A stretch of DNA of 64,000 nucleotides from Pseudomonas fontis (GTDB lineage Bacteria > Pseudomonadota > Gammaproteobacteria > Pseudomonadales > Pseudomonadaceae), in NCBI RefSeq assembly GCF_028656955.1, contig NZ_JAMDGY010000014.1:100105-164104 (forward strand), written 5' to 3'. Positions within the stretch are counted from its first letter, which is position 1. Each line of letters opens with the position of its first letter. Below are positions 11,515 to 21,466 of this stretch, one piece after another. A program made the position numbers and the translations under genes. The notes below the pieces were generated by a model, which was given only the letters and a program-made list of their open reading frames with translations, ran no database searches and was not told where the DNA came from.

Positions 11515-12420
11515 TTACGCGCCTCTGGTGGTCCGGCTGCGCTGCCCCTGCACACCCACCGGCACATCCCCCTGCAGTGTCACCCGGCGAACCACCCGGC
11601 CCTGGGTGCCATAGTCATCCACCGCGTAATGCTGGGTGGCGCGGTTGTCCCAGATCGCCACATCCCCCGCCTGCCAGCGCCAGCGCACGGTGTTCTCCAG
11701 GCGCGTGACATGGCTTTGCAGCAAGCTGAACAAATGTGTGGAATCGGCTTGCGAATAGCCCTTCAGGCGTTTGACGAAATGCCCCAGCAGCAGATTCTTC
11801 TCCCCGCTGACCGGGTGCACCCGCACCACCGGATGCTCGGTCTCGTAGACCGTCGAGGTAAAGATCTTGCGATAGTTTTCCAACTGCTCGGCACTGACAT
11901 TGGGCTTGGTCGCCGCGTAGTCGTACTCGTTGCTGTGCACCGCCCAGAGCTGATCGGCCAACGCCTGCAGTTCCGGCGAAAGGTCGTTGTAGGCCGTCGC
12001 GGTATTGGCCCACACCGTGTCGCCACCCGATACCGGCGCGACCACCGAACGCAGGATCGACGCCTTCGGGTAAGCCTCCACAAAAGTCACGTCGGTGTGC
12101 CAGGAATTGGCCCGACGCCCTTCCCCGCCATCAAGCTCCAGCAAGTACCGCGTTCCGTCACGCACCGGCACGGTCGGGTGGGCAATCGGCTCGCCCAACA
12201 GGTGGGCAAAGGCTTCCTGCCCCTGGTCATCCAGATGCCCCTGGCCCCGGAAGAAAATCACCTTGTGCTCGACCAGCGCGGCCTGGATCGCGTCGATCAC
12301 GGCCGGCTCCAGGTCGGCGCCCAGGGCGATACCGCGGATCTCGGCACCGATACGCCCGGCGACCCGGTGAATGTCCAGCACAGGGCTGACAGAGGCTACG
12401 GCGAGTGCGGCATTGCTCAT
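11515..12420 (-). CDS. atsK: Alkyl sulfate ester dioxygenase AtsK (2-oxoglutarate/Fe(II))
   Basis: A TauD-family oxygenase that cleaves medium-chain alkyl sulfates to aldehyde and sulfate using 2-oxoglutarate and O2, as in P. putida S-313. At 301 residues it equals that enzyme's length. Iron ligands His108, Asp110 (NSWHTDVTF) and His264 (ATQHYAV) are intact, as are the 2-oxoglutarate contacts Thr135 and Arg275. Start ATG at 12420 (MSNAALAV) has GAGGGAC upstream; a longer in-frame start at 12468 is rejected. Remarkably, the protein has no cysteine and no methionine except the initiator. It is divergent from sftR. Confidence 0.96.
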   Translation of the reverse strand: MSNAALAVASVSPVLDIHRVAGRIGAEIRGIALGADLEPAVIDAIQAALVEHKVIFFRGQGHLDDQGQEAFAHLLGEPIAHPTVPVRDGTRYLLELDGGEGRRANSWHTDVTFVEAYPKASILRSVVAPVSGGDTVWANTATAYNDLSPELQALADQLWAVHSNEYDYAATKPNVSAEQLENYRKIFTSTVYETEHPVVRVHPVSGEKNLLLGHFVKRLKGYSQADSTHLFSLLQSHVTRLENTVRWRWQAGDVAIWDNRATQHYAVDDYGTQGRVVRRVTLQGDVPVGVQGQRSRTTRGA

Positions 12421-12498
12421 GGTACGTCCCTCATTGGGTGGCTTACACGGAAAGTGCCTCAGAAACACTCGCGCTATCTATATGCAAATAAGCTCTAT

Positions 12499-12544
12499 TA
12501 GATAGATTAATGCTTCATTGACGGAATAAGAGCTTGCATTTAAA
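12499..12544 (-). promoter_or_regulatory. ats promoter module, copy at atsK
   Basis: Read toward atsK: TTTAAATGCAAGCTCTTAT, an 18-base spacer, then ATCTATCTA, 79 bases before the start codon. The same two blocks in the same orientation precede atsB (14721-14764). The wider region also holds the inverted repeat CTATCTA-N18-TAGATAG (12474-12505). Binding by SftR or CysB is inference. Confidence 0.5.
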
Positions 12545-12604
12545 ACCTCAGTCTCCCGTGGCGGCAAATACCTTCGCCCTATTTTTGGAATGCCGGAAAA
12601 GCAT

Positions 12605-13531
12605 ATGGATCTTCGCCAACTGCGTTACTTCATCGCCCTCACCGAACACCGCAGTTTCGTGCGTGCCGCCGACGCCATGGGCATCACCCAGCCAGCGTTC
12701 AGCCGCAGCATCCAGGGCTTGGAGCACGAGTTCGGTTGTGTCCTGGTGGACCGCGCCAACAAGGACCTGCGCCCCACCCCAGAAGGCCAGGTGGTGCTGC
12801 AACACGCCCTGCGCCTGGTCCAGGGCGCGGCGCAGTTGAGCTGCGAAGTGCAGCAGATGACCAAGCTCGATGCCGGCGAATTGCGTTTTGGTTGCGGCCC
12901 GGCGCCCGCAGTGAACCTGGTGCCGCAGGCGGTGGCGCAGTTCATCGGCGCGCACCCCAAGGTGCGCACCTGTTTTGAAGTGGACAACTGGGAAAAGCTC
13001 AGCCGCGCGCTGAGCCGTGAGGAGATCGAGTTTTTCGTCGCCGACATCCGCCACTTCGAAGCCGACCCGAACTTCCAGACCCAGCCCCTGAGCCCGCGTC
13101 GCGGTTTGTTTTTCTGCCGACCCGGGCACCCGCTGCTGGCCAAGGACAGCCTGTCGACCAACGACATGTTCGACTACCCGCTGGCCACCACCCTGATCCC
13201 GCCGGGTGTGCGCAAGCTGCTGGCCAACCTCAGTGGCAAGACCGACTTTTCGCCGAGCATCGAAACCGAGCATCTGCCGACGCTGCTGAAGATCGTGCAG
13301 GCCACCGATGCCATTGGCATCGGCCCGCAGGAAGCGTTCGCCGAGGCCATCGCGCAGGGTGAGTTGGTGCGCCTGCACTGGCGCAACCTGCCGGCCAACC
13401 TGGAAAGCCTGAATGCCCGCTGCGGCATCGTCAGCCGCAGCGGGTATCGCTTGTCGCCCGCCGCGCGGGCAATGATAGAAACCCTGATCAGCCTTGACCG
13501 CCAAGCTGGGCCACAGGCGCTGGTCGGATAG
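12605..13531 (+). CDS. sftR: LysR-type regulator of sulfate-ester genes (SftR)
   Basis: A 308-residue LysR regulator with the N-terminal winged helix-turn-helix (MDLRQLRYFIALTEHRSFVR..ITQPAFSRSIQGLE) and a periplasmic-binding-like effector domain. In P. putida S-313 the LysR gene next to atsK, SftR, activates alkyl- and arylsulfatase genes during sulfate starvation. The ATG at 12605 is preferred over 12590, because it opens with the canonical LysR start and has GGAAAA upstream, while 12590 has no ribosome-binding sequence. Its 3' end overlaps the convergent atsR by 44 bases. Confidence 0.88.
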   Translation: MDLRQLRYFIALTEHRSFVRAADAMGITQPAFSRSIQGLEHEFGCVLVDRANKDLRPTPEGQVVLQHALRLVQGAAQLSCEVQQMTKLDAGELRFGCGPAPAVNLVPQAVAQFIGAHPKVRTCFEVDNWEKLSRALSREEIEFFVADIRHFEADPNFQTQPLSPRRGLFFCRPGHPLLAKDSLSTNDMFDYPLATTLIPPGVRKLLANLSGKTDFSPSIETEHLPTLLKIVQATDAIGIGPQEAFAEAIAQGELVRLHWRNLPANLESLNARCGIVSRSGYRLSPAARAMIETLISLDRQAGPQALVG

Positions 13532-14534
13532 CCTGCGGCGCCAGCCACTGGTCCACCTTGAACGGTTTGCGGATCAAGCGCTGCGCGGCGGCCAGGTCCA
13601 CCGATTGTTGCAACTTGGCGAGGAAGTCCGCATCCAGGGTCGAGGGGAACAGCTGGCTCAGTTGCTCACCCTGCAAGTCGCGCTGCAGAATCGCCGGCGG
13701 GTAGCTGGCCAACCCGGAGACCAGCTGGATATAGGCGTCCTTGTTGCTGTCGGTGGTCAACCACTGCACGCCCTGCTGCTGGACCTTGAGCAGCTTCGCC
13801 ACTACCTCTGGATGCGCATCGACGAAAGCACCAGAGGCCACCACCACCGCCTGCACATTGCCCGCACCGCCAAGGTCACGGGTGCTCAGCGGCAGCTCGG
13901 CCAGGCCACGCTCCTTCAGCGCACTGATGCCGATCGAGCCCCAGGTGGCGTCGATCTGCTTCGCCGCCAGCGCGGCTATGGCCGCATTGAAGTCCAGGTT
14001 GATGACTTTCAGGTCCTTCTCGCTCAGGCCCTGGCTGGCCAGCGCGGCATCGAACGAGAGCTGGGTCGCGGTGCCGCGGAACACCGCCACGCGCTTGCCC
14101 TTGAGGTCTTGCAGGGTCTTGATGCCGCTGCCGGGCACCACCCCCAGGTAGTGCTTGATGTTGCGCCCGGTGGCGGCCAGCAGTCGGGTGTCGACGCCAT
14201 TGGCCTTGCCGATGATCGCCGCCAGATCGCCCAGGTAGGCGATGTCCACCTGGCCGTTGGCGAAGGCTTCGTTGATCACCGGGCCAGCGCCCTTGAAGTA
14301 GTTCCACTGGATGCTGATGCCGTCGGCCGCGAAGGCTTTTTCCAGCAGTTGTTGGTCACGCAGAACATCGGTGATGCCGCCTCCGGAATGCTGCGTACCG
14401 GCACTGAGGTCAGGCACGGCAATGCGGATTTCCTTGAGCTCGGCGGCCACGGCAAACGCTGGCAACCAGCCCACCACGGCGGCCAGGGTGGGTGCAGCGA
14501 ACAAGCTGAAAACACGGTTGAGCGACAGGTTCAT
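13488..14534 (-). CDS. atsR: Periplasmic sulfate-ester/sulfonate-binding protein AtsR
   Basis: A 348-residue SsuA/TauA/NMT1-like solute-binding protein with a Sec signal peptide cleaved near AFAVAAEL (about residue 30). It should deliver sulfate esters or sulfonates to the AtsBC transporter encoded divergently across a 291-base gap. Start ATG 14534, with AGGAGTCG 8-15 bases upstream on the coding strand. The whole preprotein has no cysteine and no methionine beyond the initiator, as in AtsK. The last 44 bases overlap the 3' end of sftR. Confidence 0.9.
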   Translation of the reverse strand: MNLSLNRVFSLFAAPTLAAVVGWLPAFAVAAELKEIRIAVPDLSAGTQHSGGGITDVLRDQQLLEKAFAADGISIQWNYFKGAGPVINEAFANGQVDIAYLGDLAAIIGKANGVDTRLLAATGRNIKHYLGVVPGSGIKTLQDLKGKRVAVFRGTATQLSFDAALASQGLSEKDLKVINLDFNAAIAALAAKQIDATWGSIGISALKERGLAELPLSTRDLGGAGNVQAVVVASGAFVDAHPEVVAKLLKVQQQGVQWLTTDSNKDAYIQLVSGLASYPPAILQRDLQGEQLSQLFPSTLDADFLAKLQQSVDLAAAQRLIRKPFKVDQWLAPQAIRPAPVAQLGGQG

Positions 14535-14598
14535 GGCAGGCGACTCCTCGGTAGTGATGCGCCACGCTACCCAGAGTCGCCACTAAACATTAAATAAT

Positions 14599-14616
14599 AT
14601 TAAATTACAATTTAAT
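14599..14616. promoter_or_regulatory. AT-rich palindrome upstream of atsR
   Basis: The perfect inverted repeat ATTAAATT-AC-AATTTAAT lies in a markedly AT-rich stretch (about 14583-14633), 65 bases before the atsR start. It may be part of the atsR promoter or a LysR/CysB site; the function is inferred only. Confidence 0.4.
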
Positions 14617-14720
14617 AACTATTGAATATAAAAGCCTGCGCACAAGCCTCCTGGCGCTGCATGCATAAGACGCAAGAAAAGTATGCTTCGAATGCATTGG
14701 CTGCGCAGACCTCCAGCGGA

Positions 14721-14764
14721 TTTAAATGCAGCTCTTATCGCTTAATCGAATTTATATCTATCTA
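14721..14764 (+). promoter_or_regulatory. ats promoter module, copy at atsB
   Basis: TTTAAATGCAGCTCTTAT, a 17-base spacer, then ATCTATCTA, 61 bases before atsB. It matches the module before atsK in order, orientation and spacing (18 there). The similarity stands out because the surrounding intergenic DNA is not otherwise alike. Confidence 0.5.
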
Positions 14765-14825
14765 GTTATACCTAAAAGAAATAATCAAATAGCGATTCGC
14801 CGCACCGCTGACATCGGAGGTTTGC

Positions 14826-16421
14826 ATGGCCCGCCTTTCACTTTCCAGCCTGCCCCTGGCCACTGCGCCGGGTCGTCGCCCCTGGCTGCGCGCCCTGCCC
14901 TGGCAACGCCTGCAAGCCTGGTACCTGCCGTTGCTGCTGGCAGCGCTGTGGTGGCTGGCCAGCCGCAATCAATGGATGAGCGAGCAGATCCTGCCCGCCC
15001 CTGCGCTGGTGTGGCACAGCGCACTGGAGCTGGCCCAAGGCGAGCTGTGGAGCCACCTGGCGATCAGCCTGCAACGTTTGCTGGTCGGCCTGCTGCTGGG
15101 CGTTGCCGCGGGGGCTGTGCTCGGTGCCTGGCTAGGCGCCAGCCGCCGCGCCGAACGCCTGGTGCTGCCCACCTTCAATGCCCTGGCGCAGATTCCAACC
15201 TTGGCCTGGGTGCCGTTGTTCATGGCGCTGTTTGGCATTGGCGAGCTGCTCAAGCTGGTGGTGCTGATCAAGGCGGTGATCGTCCCGGTCACCCTGCATA
15301 CCCTGGTCGGTGTGCGCGATGCCCAGCCACGCCTGCGTGAAGCGGCAGCGGTGCTGCGCCTGCCAACGCACCTGCTGATCAGCCGCTTGATCGTGCCGGC
15401 CGCGCTGCCGGCATTTCTGGCCGGCGTGCGCCTGGCCCTGGCCACCGGCTGGACCTCGTTGCTGGCGGTGGAGTTGCTGGCCTCGAGTGAAGGCATTGGC
15501 TACCTGATGGTCTGGGCCCGACAGCTGTTCATGCTGGATATCGTCTTTGTCTGCATCGCGGTGATCGGCGTGCTGGGCCTTTTGATGGACCGTGGGCTTG
15601 GCTGGCTCGACCAACGCCTGCTGCACTGGCCGCACCCCGCCACGGCGCAGTTGAGCGCCCAGCGTCTGCACGGCTGGCAACGCTTGCAGGCGCTGTACCT
15701 GCCGCTGGCCCTGCTGCTGGTCTGGCAACTGGCAACCCTGGCCGGCTGGGTCGACCCGAACATTCTCGTGGCCCCCTCACAAGTCCTGCACACGACCCTC
15801 GAAGGCGTGCTCGACGGCTCGCTCAGCGCAGCCCTGGCCGTCAGCGTTGGCCGCGCACTCGGTGGCTTGCTGCTGGGCGGCCTGCTCGGCTTTGGCCTGG
15901 GGTTGCTGCTGGGGCTGTCGCGACCGGCCGAACGCCTGCTCGGCCCGAGCCTCGCTGGCCTGCGGCAGATTGCAATCTTCGCCTGGGTACCGCTGCTGAC
16001 CGCCTGGTTTGGCCTGGGTGAACTGGCCAAGTGGGTGTTCGTCGCCCTGGCGGCATTCTTCCCGCTGTTCATCGGCACCCAACGAGCAGTCGCCAACCTG
16101 GCCCCGCAGCTCGATGAAGTGGCGCGGGTATTACGCCTGAGCCCACTCCAGCGCCTGCGCCGGGTGGTGCTGCCGGGCGCGGCCCCGGGGATTTTTGCCG
16201 GGTTGCGCGTGGGCCTGATCTACGCCTGGCTGGGCACCATCGGCGCCGAATACTTCATGCCGTCCGGTGGCGGCATCGGCAGCCTGATGATCGGCGCGCA
16301 ACAGCTGCTGCGCATGGACCTGATCATGGCCGGGATGCTCCTGGTCGGCCTGACCGGTGCCCTGCTTGGCGCCCTAGGACAACACATCGAACTGCGCGCC
16401 ACGCGCTGGAGACGAGCATGA
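14826..16421 (+). CDS. atsB: ABC transporter permease AtsB, double-length
   Basis: A 531-residue inner-membrane permease made of two SsuC-like halves in one chain. Each half carries a permease coupling loop: EAAAVLRLPTHLLISRLIVP at about 178 and EVARVLRLSPLQRLRRVVLP at about 434. A single gene thus replaces the usual homodimer, as known for AtsB. Start ATG 14826 follows CGGAGG. The stop overlaps atsC by 4 bases (ATGA). With AtsR and AtsC it forms a sulfate-ester importer. Confidence 0.93.
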   Translation: MARLSLSSLPLATAPGRRPWLRALPWQRLQAWYLPLLLAALWWLASRNQWMSEQILPAPALVWHSALELAQGELWSHLAISLQRLLVGLLLGVAAGAVLGAWLGASRRAERLVLPTFNALAQIPTLAWVPLFMALFGIGELLKLVVLIKAVIVPVTLHTLVGVRDAQPRLREAAAVLRLPTHLLISRLIVPAALPAFLAGVRLALATGWTSLLAVELLASSEGIGYLMVWARQLFMLDIVFVCIAVIGVLGLLMDRGLGWLDQRLLHWPHPATAQLSAQRLHGWQRLQALYLPLALLLVWQLATLAGWVDPNILVAPSQVLHTTLEGVLDGSLSAALAVSVGRALGGLLLGGLLGFGLGLLLGLSRPAERLLGPSLAGLRQIAIFAWVPLLTAWFGLGELAKWVFVALAAFFPLFIGTQRAVANLAPQLDEVARVLRLSPLQRLRRVVLPGAAPGIFAGLRVGLIYAWLGTIGAEYFMPSGGGIGSLMIGAQQLLRMDLIMAGMLLVGLTGALLGALGQHIELRATRWRRA

Positions 16422-17242
16422 CGACAGCCCTTTCCCCCCTGGTCAGCTTCGAGCACGTCGGCAAGCGTTTCGCCGTGGTCGATGGTGAGCTGGAAGCGAT
16501 CCGTGACTTCAACCTGCAGATCGGCGAAGGCGAATTCGTCGCCATCGTCGGCGCCAGCGGTTGCGGCAAATCCACCCTGCTGCGCCTGCTGATCGGCCTG
16601 GATGATGAGTTCCAGGGGCAGATCCTGATTGACGGCAAGCCGGTCAGCGGCATCGGCAGCGAACGCGGCATCGTGTTCCAGGAGCACCGCCTGTTCCCCT
16701 GGCTGACGGTGGCCGAGAACATTGCTTTGGGCCTGGTCAACGAGCCACTTGAGCGTGCCGAACGAGCCCGTCGCGTGCAGGCATTCATCGCCCTGGTGGG
16801 GCTGGAGGATTTCAGCCAGGCCTACCCGCACCAGCTCTCGGGGGGCATGGCCCAGCGCGTGGCGATTGCCCGCGGGCTGGTCGCCAGCCCGCGCATCCTG
16901 CTGCTCGACGAGCCTTTCGGCGCCCTCGATGCGCTGACCCGCCAGCAGATGCAGGACGAACTGCTGGCCATTCGCGAACGAGCACACATCACCACGCTGC
17001 TGGTCACCCACGATGTCGAGGAAGCGATCTTCCTGGCCGACCGCGTGGTGGTGCTGGAGCCCCGGCCCGGGCGGATCAAGCGGGTGGTCGAGATCGACCT
17101 GCCGCACCCGCGCCAACGCGCCAGCCTGGAATTCCATCGCCTGCGCGAAACCCTGCTGCACGAACTGACCCACGACGACCGCTACCTGCCGCCCGCCGTG
17201 GCGCAGATCCGCGACCTGCCGTTTACCTACCTGGCCTGCTAA
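16418..17242 (+). CDS. atsC: ABC transporter ATPase AtsC
   Basis: A 274-residue SsuB/TauB-type ATPase energising AtsB. It has Walker A GASGCGKST (about 46-54), the Q-loop VFQEHRLFPWL, the signature LSGGMAQRVAIARG and Walker B ILLLDEPFGALD, followed by an H-loop His in THDVEEA. The start overlaps the atsB stop. AtsA follows after 9 bases, so atsBCA is one transcription unit. Confidence 0.95.
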   Translation: MTTALSPLVSFEHVGKRFAVVDGELEAIRDFNLQIGEGEFVAIVGASGCGKSTLLRLLIGLDDEFQGQILIDGKPVSGIGSERGIVFQEHRLFPWLTVAENIALGLVNEPLERAERARRVQAFIALVGLEDFSQAYPHQLSGGMAQRVAIARGLVASPRILLLDEPFGALDALTRQQMQDELLAIRERAHITTLLVTHDVEEAIFLADRVVVLEPRPGRIKRVVEIDLPHPRQRASLEFHRLRETLLHELTHDDRYLPPAVAQIRDLPFTYLAC

Positions 17243-19532
<2,290 letters not shown>

Positions 19533-19622
19533 CCGGGGCCTCGATGCTGACTCTGTCGGCTAGGCGACAGACGATGGACTTCAGGCAAGGCATGCTCGGC
19601 CTACCCTACTGGAGGAACAATA

Positions 19623-20147
19623 ATGAAAAACCTCGTGGAACACCTCAGTCAATATGCGAATTACCACCGTGATCCGCGCAATATCGCCACGCATTTCGTG
19701 GGCATCCCGATGATCGTATTGGCGGTGACCGTGTTGCTGTCGCGCCCGGGGCTGTCGTTGGCGGGGTTGTGGTTGTCGCCGGCGTTGCTGCTGGCGGCGT
19801 GGTCGGCGTGGTTCTACCTGCGCCTGGACCAGCGTTTCGGCTTGCTGATGAGCGCCTTGCTTGGCCTATGCCTGTGGGCCGGGCAAGCGCTGGCGGTGCA
19901 GAGCACCCTGGTGTGGCTGAGTGGCGGCTTGGGCCTGTTTGTACTCGGCTGGGTGATCCAGTTTGTCGGCCACTATTACGAAGGACGCAAGCCGGCGTTT
20001 GTCGATGACCTGAGCGGGTTGATCGTCGGGCCATTGTTCGTGGTGGCGGAGATGGCGTTCTTGCTTGGGTTGCGGCCAGAGTTGAAGGCGGCCATCGAGG
20101 CGAACGCCGGGCCGGTTGCGCTTCGGCAGAAGAAGGCGGCGGTCTAG
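19623..20147 (+). CDS. Mpo1-like (DUF962) membrane protein
   Basis: A 174-residue protein opening with LVEHLSQYANYHRDPRNIATHFVGIP, the His-containing DUF962/Mpo1 signature, followed by four hydrophobic segments and a second signature GWVIQFVGHYYEGRKPAFVDDLSGLIVGPLFVVAEM. Yeast Mpo1 is an Fe-dependent dioxygenase of 2-hydroxy fatty acids; the bacterial members are poorly characterised. AGGAACAATA precedes the ATG at 19623. A single gene between the Crp-like regulator (divergent) and pcaC (convergent). Confidence 0.85.
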   Translation: MKNLVEHLSQYANYHRDPRNIATHFVGIPMIVLAVTVLLSRPGLSLAGLWLSPALLLAAWSAWFYLRLDQRFGLLMSALLGLCLWAGQALAVQSTLVWLSGGLGLFVLGWVIQFVGHYYEGRKPAFVDDLSGLIVGPLFVVAEMAFLLGLRPELKAAIEANAGPVALRQKKAAV

Positions 20148-20155
20148 CGGGCGCC

Positions 20156-20252
20156 ATCGCCGGCAAGGCCGGCTCCCACAGAGGCGGCAGCACTGCTTAT
20201 CACTTTATTTGCAGCACTACCGGGCCTTGTGGGAGCCGGCCTTGCCGGCGAT
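20156..20252. repeat. REP pair (BIME), GCCGGCCTTGCCGGC type
   Basis: Inverted copies at 20156-20181 and 20227-20252 between the convergent mpo1-like gene and pcaC. The 45-base spacer holds nothing recognisable. Confidence 0.9.
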
Positions 20253-20260
20253 GGGGCCAG

Positions 20261-20653
20261 TCAATCACGCGACTCAACCCCCAGCTCATCCCACACCGAC
20301 TCGGCCAGGTGGAACGTCGCATTGGCCGCCGGGATCCCGCAGTAGATCGCGCTCTGCATCAGCACTTCCTTGATCTCTTCGCGGGTCACGCCATTGTTCG
20401 CCGCCGCCCGCAAATGCAGCTTCAGTTCTTCATTGCGGTTCATCCCGATCAGCATGGCAATGGTGATCAGGCTGCGGGTGTGGCGCGGCAACCCCGGCCG
20501 CGTCCAGATATCACCCCAGGCATGCCGGGTGATCATCTCCTGAAACTCGCCGTTGAACTCAGTCAGGTTGCTCAAGCTGCGATCAACATGAGCATCACCC
20601 AATACCGCGCGACGCACCTGCATGCCCGCGTCATAACGTTCTTTCTCGTCCAC
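20261..20653 (-). CDS. pcaC: 4-carboxymuconolactone decarboxylase
   Basis: A 130-residue enzyme converting 4-carboxymuconolactone to beta-ketoadipate enol-lactone. It has the AhpD-like fold with the family segment ITIAMLIGMNRNEELKLHLRAAANNGVTREEIKEVLMQSAIYCGIPAAN, including the acidic, histidine and cysteine positions of the family. It is the last gene of the pcaIJFTBDC run, 10 bases after pcaD. The start at 20653 (MDEKERYDAGMQVRR) is the usual one. Confidence 0.96.
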   Translation of the reverse strand: MDEKERYDAGMQVRRAVLGDAHVDRSLSNLTEFNGEFQEMITRHAWGDIWTRPGLPRHTRSLITIAMLIGMNRNEELKLHLRAAANNGVTREEIKEVLMQSAIYCGIPAANATFHLAESVWDELGVESRD

Positions 20654-20663
20654 GAAACGCTCC

Positions 20664-21455
20664 TCAGCGGGCCAGCAGAAAATCGATCACACGGCGGCTG
20701 AACGGCTCACCGACTTCAACGTTGGACAAATGCGCCGCCTTGAACTCGGCATACTCGGCCCCCGCCACCTGCTCCTGGATAAACCGGCTGCCCGCAGGCG
20801 GCGTTACCGCGTCTTCGCTCCCGGCAATGGCCAGCAGCGGTACGCGGATCTCACCCAACCGGTCACGGAAATCGGCATCCCGCACCGCCGCGCAATTGGC
20901 CGCGTAGCCTTCAGGAGAAGTCGCTGCGAGCATCTCGGTAATGCGTTGGGCCTGCTGCGGGCTGGCCGCTGCATACGCCTTGGTGAACCAGCGCTCGATC
21001 GATGCATCACGCAAACCGACCATTGCCGCCTGGCCGTCACGCAAGACCATCTCGATACGCGGGTTCCAGATTTCCGGGCTGCCAATCTTCGCCGCTGTGT
21101 TGCAGACGATCAGCCGCTCCAGGCGCTCGCCGGCATTGATCCCCAGCCACTGGCCAATCAGCCCACCCATCGACAGCCCGCAAAAATGCGCGCGCTCGAT
21201 CTTCAAGGCATCGAGCAAGGCCAGCACATCGCCGCCCAACTGCTCGATGCTGTAAGGCCCCGGCGTGACCAGCGAGCCGCCATGGCCACGGGTGTCATAG
21301 CGCAGCACCTGAAAGTGCGCGGCAAACGCCGGCACCTGGGTGTCCCACATGTGCAGGTTGGTGCCCAGCGAATTGGACAACACCAGTACCGGCGCGCCTT
21401 GCGGCCCTTCAAGCTGATAATTCACTACGCCATCGGCGAGTTGTACGCTTCCCAC
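20664..21455 (-). CDS. pcaD: 3-oxoadipate enol-lactonase
   Basis: A 263-residue alpha/beta hydrolase that opens beta-ketoadipate enol-lactone to beta-ketoadipate. The nucleophile elbow is GLSMGG (Ser95), the oxyanion segment is LSNSLGTNLHMW near 27, and the catalytic His is in the C-terminal AAHLSNVE. It is 11 bases downstream of pcaB and 10 bases before pcaC, so it is co-transcribed and probably coupled. Confidence 0.95.
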   Translation of the reverse strand: MGSVQLADGVVNYQLEGPQGAPVLVLSNSLGTNLHMWDTQVPAFAAHFQVLRYDTRGHGGSLVTPGPYSIEQLGGDVLALLDALKIERAHFCGLSMGGLIGQWLGINAGERLERLIVCNTAAKIGSPEIWNPRIEMVLRDGQAAMVGLRDASIERWFTKAYAAASPQQAQRITEMLAATSPEGYAANCAAVRDADFRDRLGEIRVPLLAIAGSEDAVTPPAGSRFIQEQVAGAEYAEFKAAHLSNVEVGEPFSRRVIDFLLAR

Positions 21456-21466
21456 GGCAGCCTCCT

